From NCBI GenBank assembly GCA_900554225.1, contig USGH01000182.1:1-5665 (forward strand): a DNA stretch of 5,665 bases, in the 5' to 3' direction. Position numbers and translations under genes: made by a program. Of the stretch, positions 5,040 through 5,665 are shown piece after piece. Every line of letters begins with the position of its first letter. Position 1 is the stretch's first letter. The stretch comes from an uncultured Eubacteriales bacterium. Its GTDB lineage: Bacteria > Bacillota > Clostridia > Oscillospirales > CAG-272. The notes under the pieces were generated by a model that saw only the letters and a program-made list of their open reading frames with translations, was not told where the DNA came from and searched no databases.

Positions 5040-5665
5040 TTACTTTTTCGCCGTTTTCGTGACCTTGACTCCCTTTTCCGTCAGCAAAATATCCACGGAC
5101 ATATCGAATCGTCCGCGCGGTACCTCCGGCAGAATGTAATCGGAATACACAACGCCGATGGTGCAGCCCGTGAAGGAAGAGAGATACCGGTCGTAGAAGC
5201 CCTTGCCATAGCCGAGCCGGTAGCCTGCTTTATCGTACACCAATCCCGGGACAAAACAGACCGCGCTGCCCTTTTCGGTGTGATTGTCGTACAGCGGTGC
5301 GTCCGGAGCCGGTTCGAGCAGCCCATAGGAATCGGGGGACAGCTCCTCAAGGGAGGATACGATGTGGTAGGTCATGGTGTGTGTCTTTTTGTCACAGCGC
5401 GGGAAGCAGATTTTCTTTCCCTTTTCGAGTGCGATCCTGGCAATAGCGTCCACGTCGATCTCCGGCGTTAACTGGACTTTTTGCTTGGAGATAAAATACG
5501 GAGGATAAGAAGCCTTCAACTCGCTCGTCTTCATCTTCTTCTTTGCCAGATGAGTCAGGAACAAGGCGATACCTACCAAAGCGTCGCGTCCGTAATGGCT
5601 GGCCGGATAGATCACTCCACCATTGCCCTCCCCACCAATCACGGCATTCGTAGCCTTCATCTTGG
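5040..5665 (-). CDS. 5-formyltetrahydrofolate cyclo-ligase C-terminal part fused in frame to a phosphohexomutase fragment; 5' end cut by window edge
   Basis: The frame enters from the right edge and stops at 5040. Numbering is from the internal ATG at 5660. Residues 74-206 are 5-formyl-THF cyclo-ligase (5-FCL/MTHFS), which uses ATP to convert 5-formyl-THF to 5,10-methenyl-THF: GKKICFPRC (81-89), GLLEP (113-117), VPGLVYD (137-143) and the nucleotide/folate-binding GYGKGFYDRYL (150-160). Residues 1-66 are instead from an alpha-D-phosphohexomutase: NAVIGGEGNGGVIYP (5-19) carries the sugar-binding loop, followed by HYGRDALVG (22-30). The N-terminal 50-60 residues of an ordinary 5-FCL, which include a basic KxxLR-type ATP-contacting segment, are absent, so activity of this form is doubtful. 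No start can be assigned within the window. The stop lies 93 bases upstream of the CPBP start in the same direction. Both identities are clear; whether the join exists in nature is not. Confidence 0.85.
   Translation of the reverse strand, partial: KMKATNAVIGGEGNGGVIYPASHYGRDALVGIALFLTHLAKKKMKTSELKASYPPYFISKQKVQLTPEIDVDAIARIALEKGKKICFPRCDKKTHTMTYHIVSSLEELSPDSYGLLEPAPDAPLYDNHTEKGSAVCFVPGLVYDKAGYRLGYGKGFYDRYLSSFTGCTIGVVYSDYILPEVPRGRFDMSVDILLTEKGVKVTKTAKK
5442..5462 (-). other. Junction between phosphohexomutase and cyclo-ligase sequence
   Basis: These 21 bases encode EIDVDAI. The motif is plausible in both parents: phosphomutases of this type continue ...LTPEIDVDAIL, and 5-FCL proteins often have EIDTDAI or a similar stretch just before the GK.v.FPR segment. 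The switch must lie in or beside this stretch because everything upstream is phosphomutase and everything downstream is 5-FCL. A shared word of this size could drive either recombination or a short-k-mer assembly error. Confidence 0.65.
5463..5665 (-). pseudogene. Phosphoglucomutase/phosphomannomutase fragment (domain 3 region), probably from another genome
   Basis: Encodes the sugar-binding GGEGNGG loop and the following helices of an alpha-D-phosphohexomutase, in the form I associate with Bacteroidota-type ManB/GlmM homologues. The active-site serine and metal-binding loop would lie upstream, outside the window; the C-terminal phosphate-binding domain is missing, replaced by 5-FCL sequence. 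Leucine codons here are 4 of 6 TTG/TTA against 2 of 12 in the adjoining 5-FCL part, and Lys is almost all AAG. The foreign origin is inferred from this small sample and from protein style; no search was run. Confidence 0.6.

Overview
The window looks like a fragment of a Firmicutes genome, probably an uncultured gut clostridium near Oscillospirales/Ruminococcaceae. That placement is inferred from moderate GC, strong GGAGG-type ribosome binding sites, sigma-A-like promoter words and the style of the proteins. It was not tested by database search. Both ends are cut inside genes.

Layout: (1) 1-469, minus: N-terminal half of an endonuclease IV (nfo), running off the left edge. (2) 470-625: short divergent promoter region. 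(3) 626-1540, plus: a YihY/BrkB-family membrane protein. (4) 1541-1922: a 382-base gap between converging genes, holding two terminator-like hairpins, further inverted repeats and a near-consensus leftward promoter with no gene behind it. (5) 1923-3923, minus: the endolytic murein transglycosylase MltG, with a very long low-complexity cytoplasmic N-terminus and apparently an ACG start. (6) 4002-4946, minus: a CPBP-family (CAAX-protease-like) intramembrane metalloprotease. (7) 5040-5665, minus: an open frame whose C-terminal two thirds are 5-formyltetrahydrofolate cyclo-ligase and whose N-terminal third is unmistakably part of a phosphoglucomutase/phosphomannomutase.

The cyclo-ligase, CPBP protease and mltG are co-directional with gaps of 78-93 bases and could form one leftward operon ending at the hairpin at 1877-1912. 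MltG sets glycan strand length at the membrane, the CPBP protein is a second envelope enzyme, and the cyclo-ligase salvages 5-formyl-THF for one-carbon metabolism. No direct functional link is visible.

The most notable point is the right end. The phosphomutase segment joins the cyclo-ligase in frame within codons for EIDVDAI, a stretch plausible in both families, and codon use changes there. This may be a real gene fusion, but an assembly chimera through a short shared word is more likely. The second point is the mltG start: an ideal ribosome binding site sits 8 bases before an ACG codon, and the first ordinary start in that frame is 65 codons further on. I found no CRISPR array, tRNA, rRNA, insertion sequence or convincing new defence or biosynthetic system.
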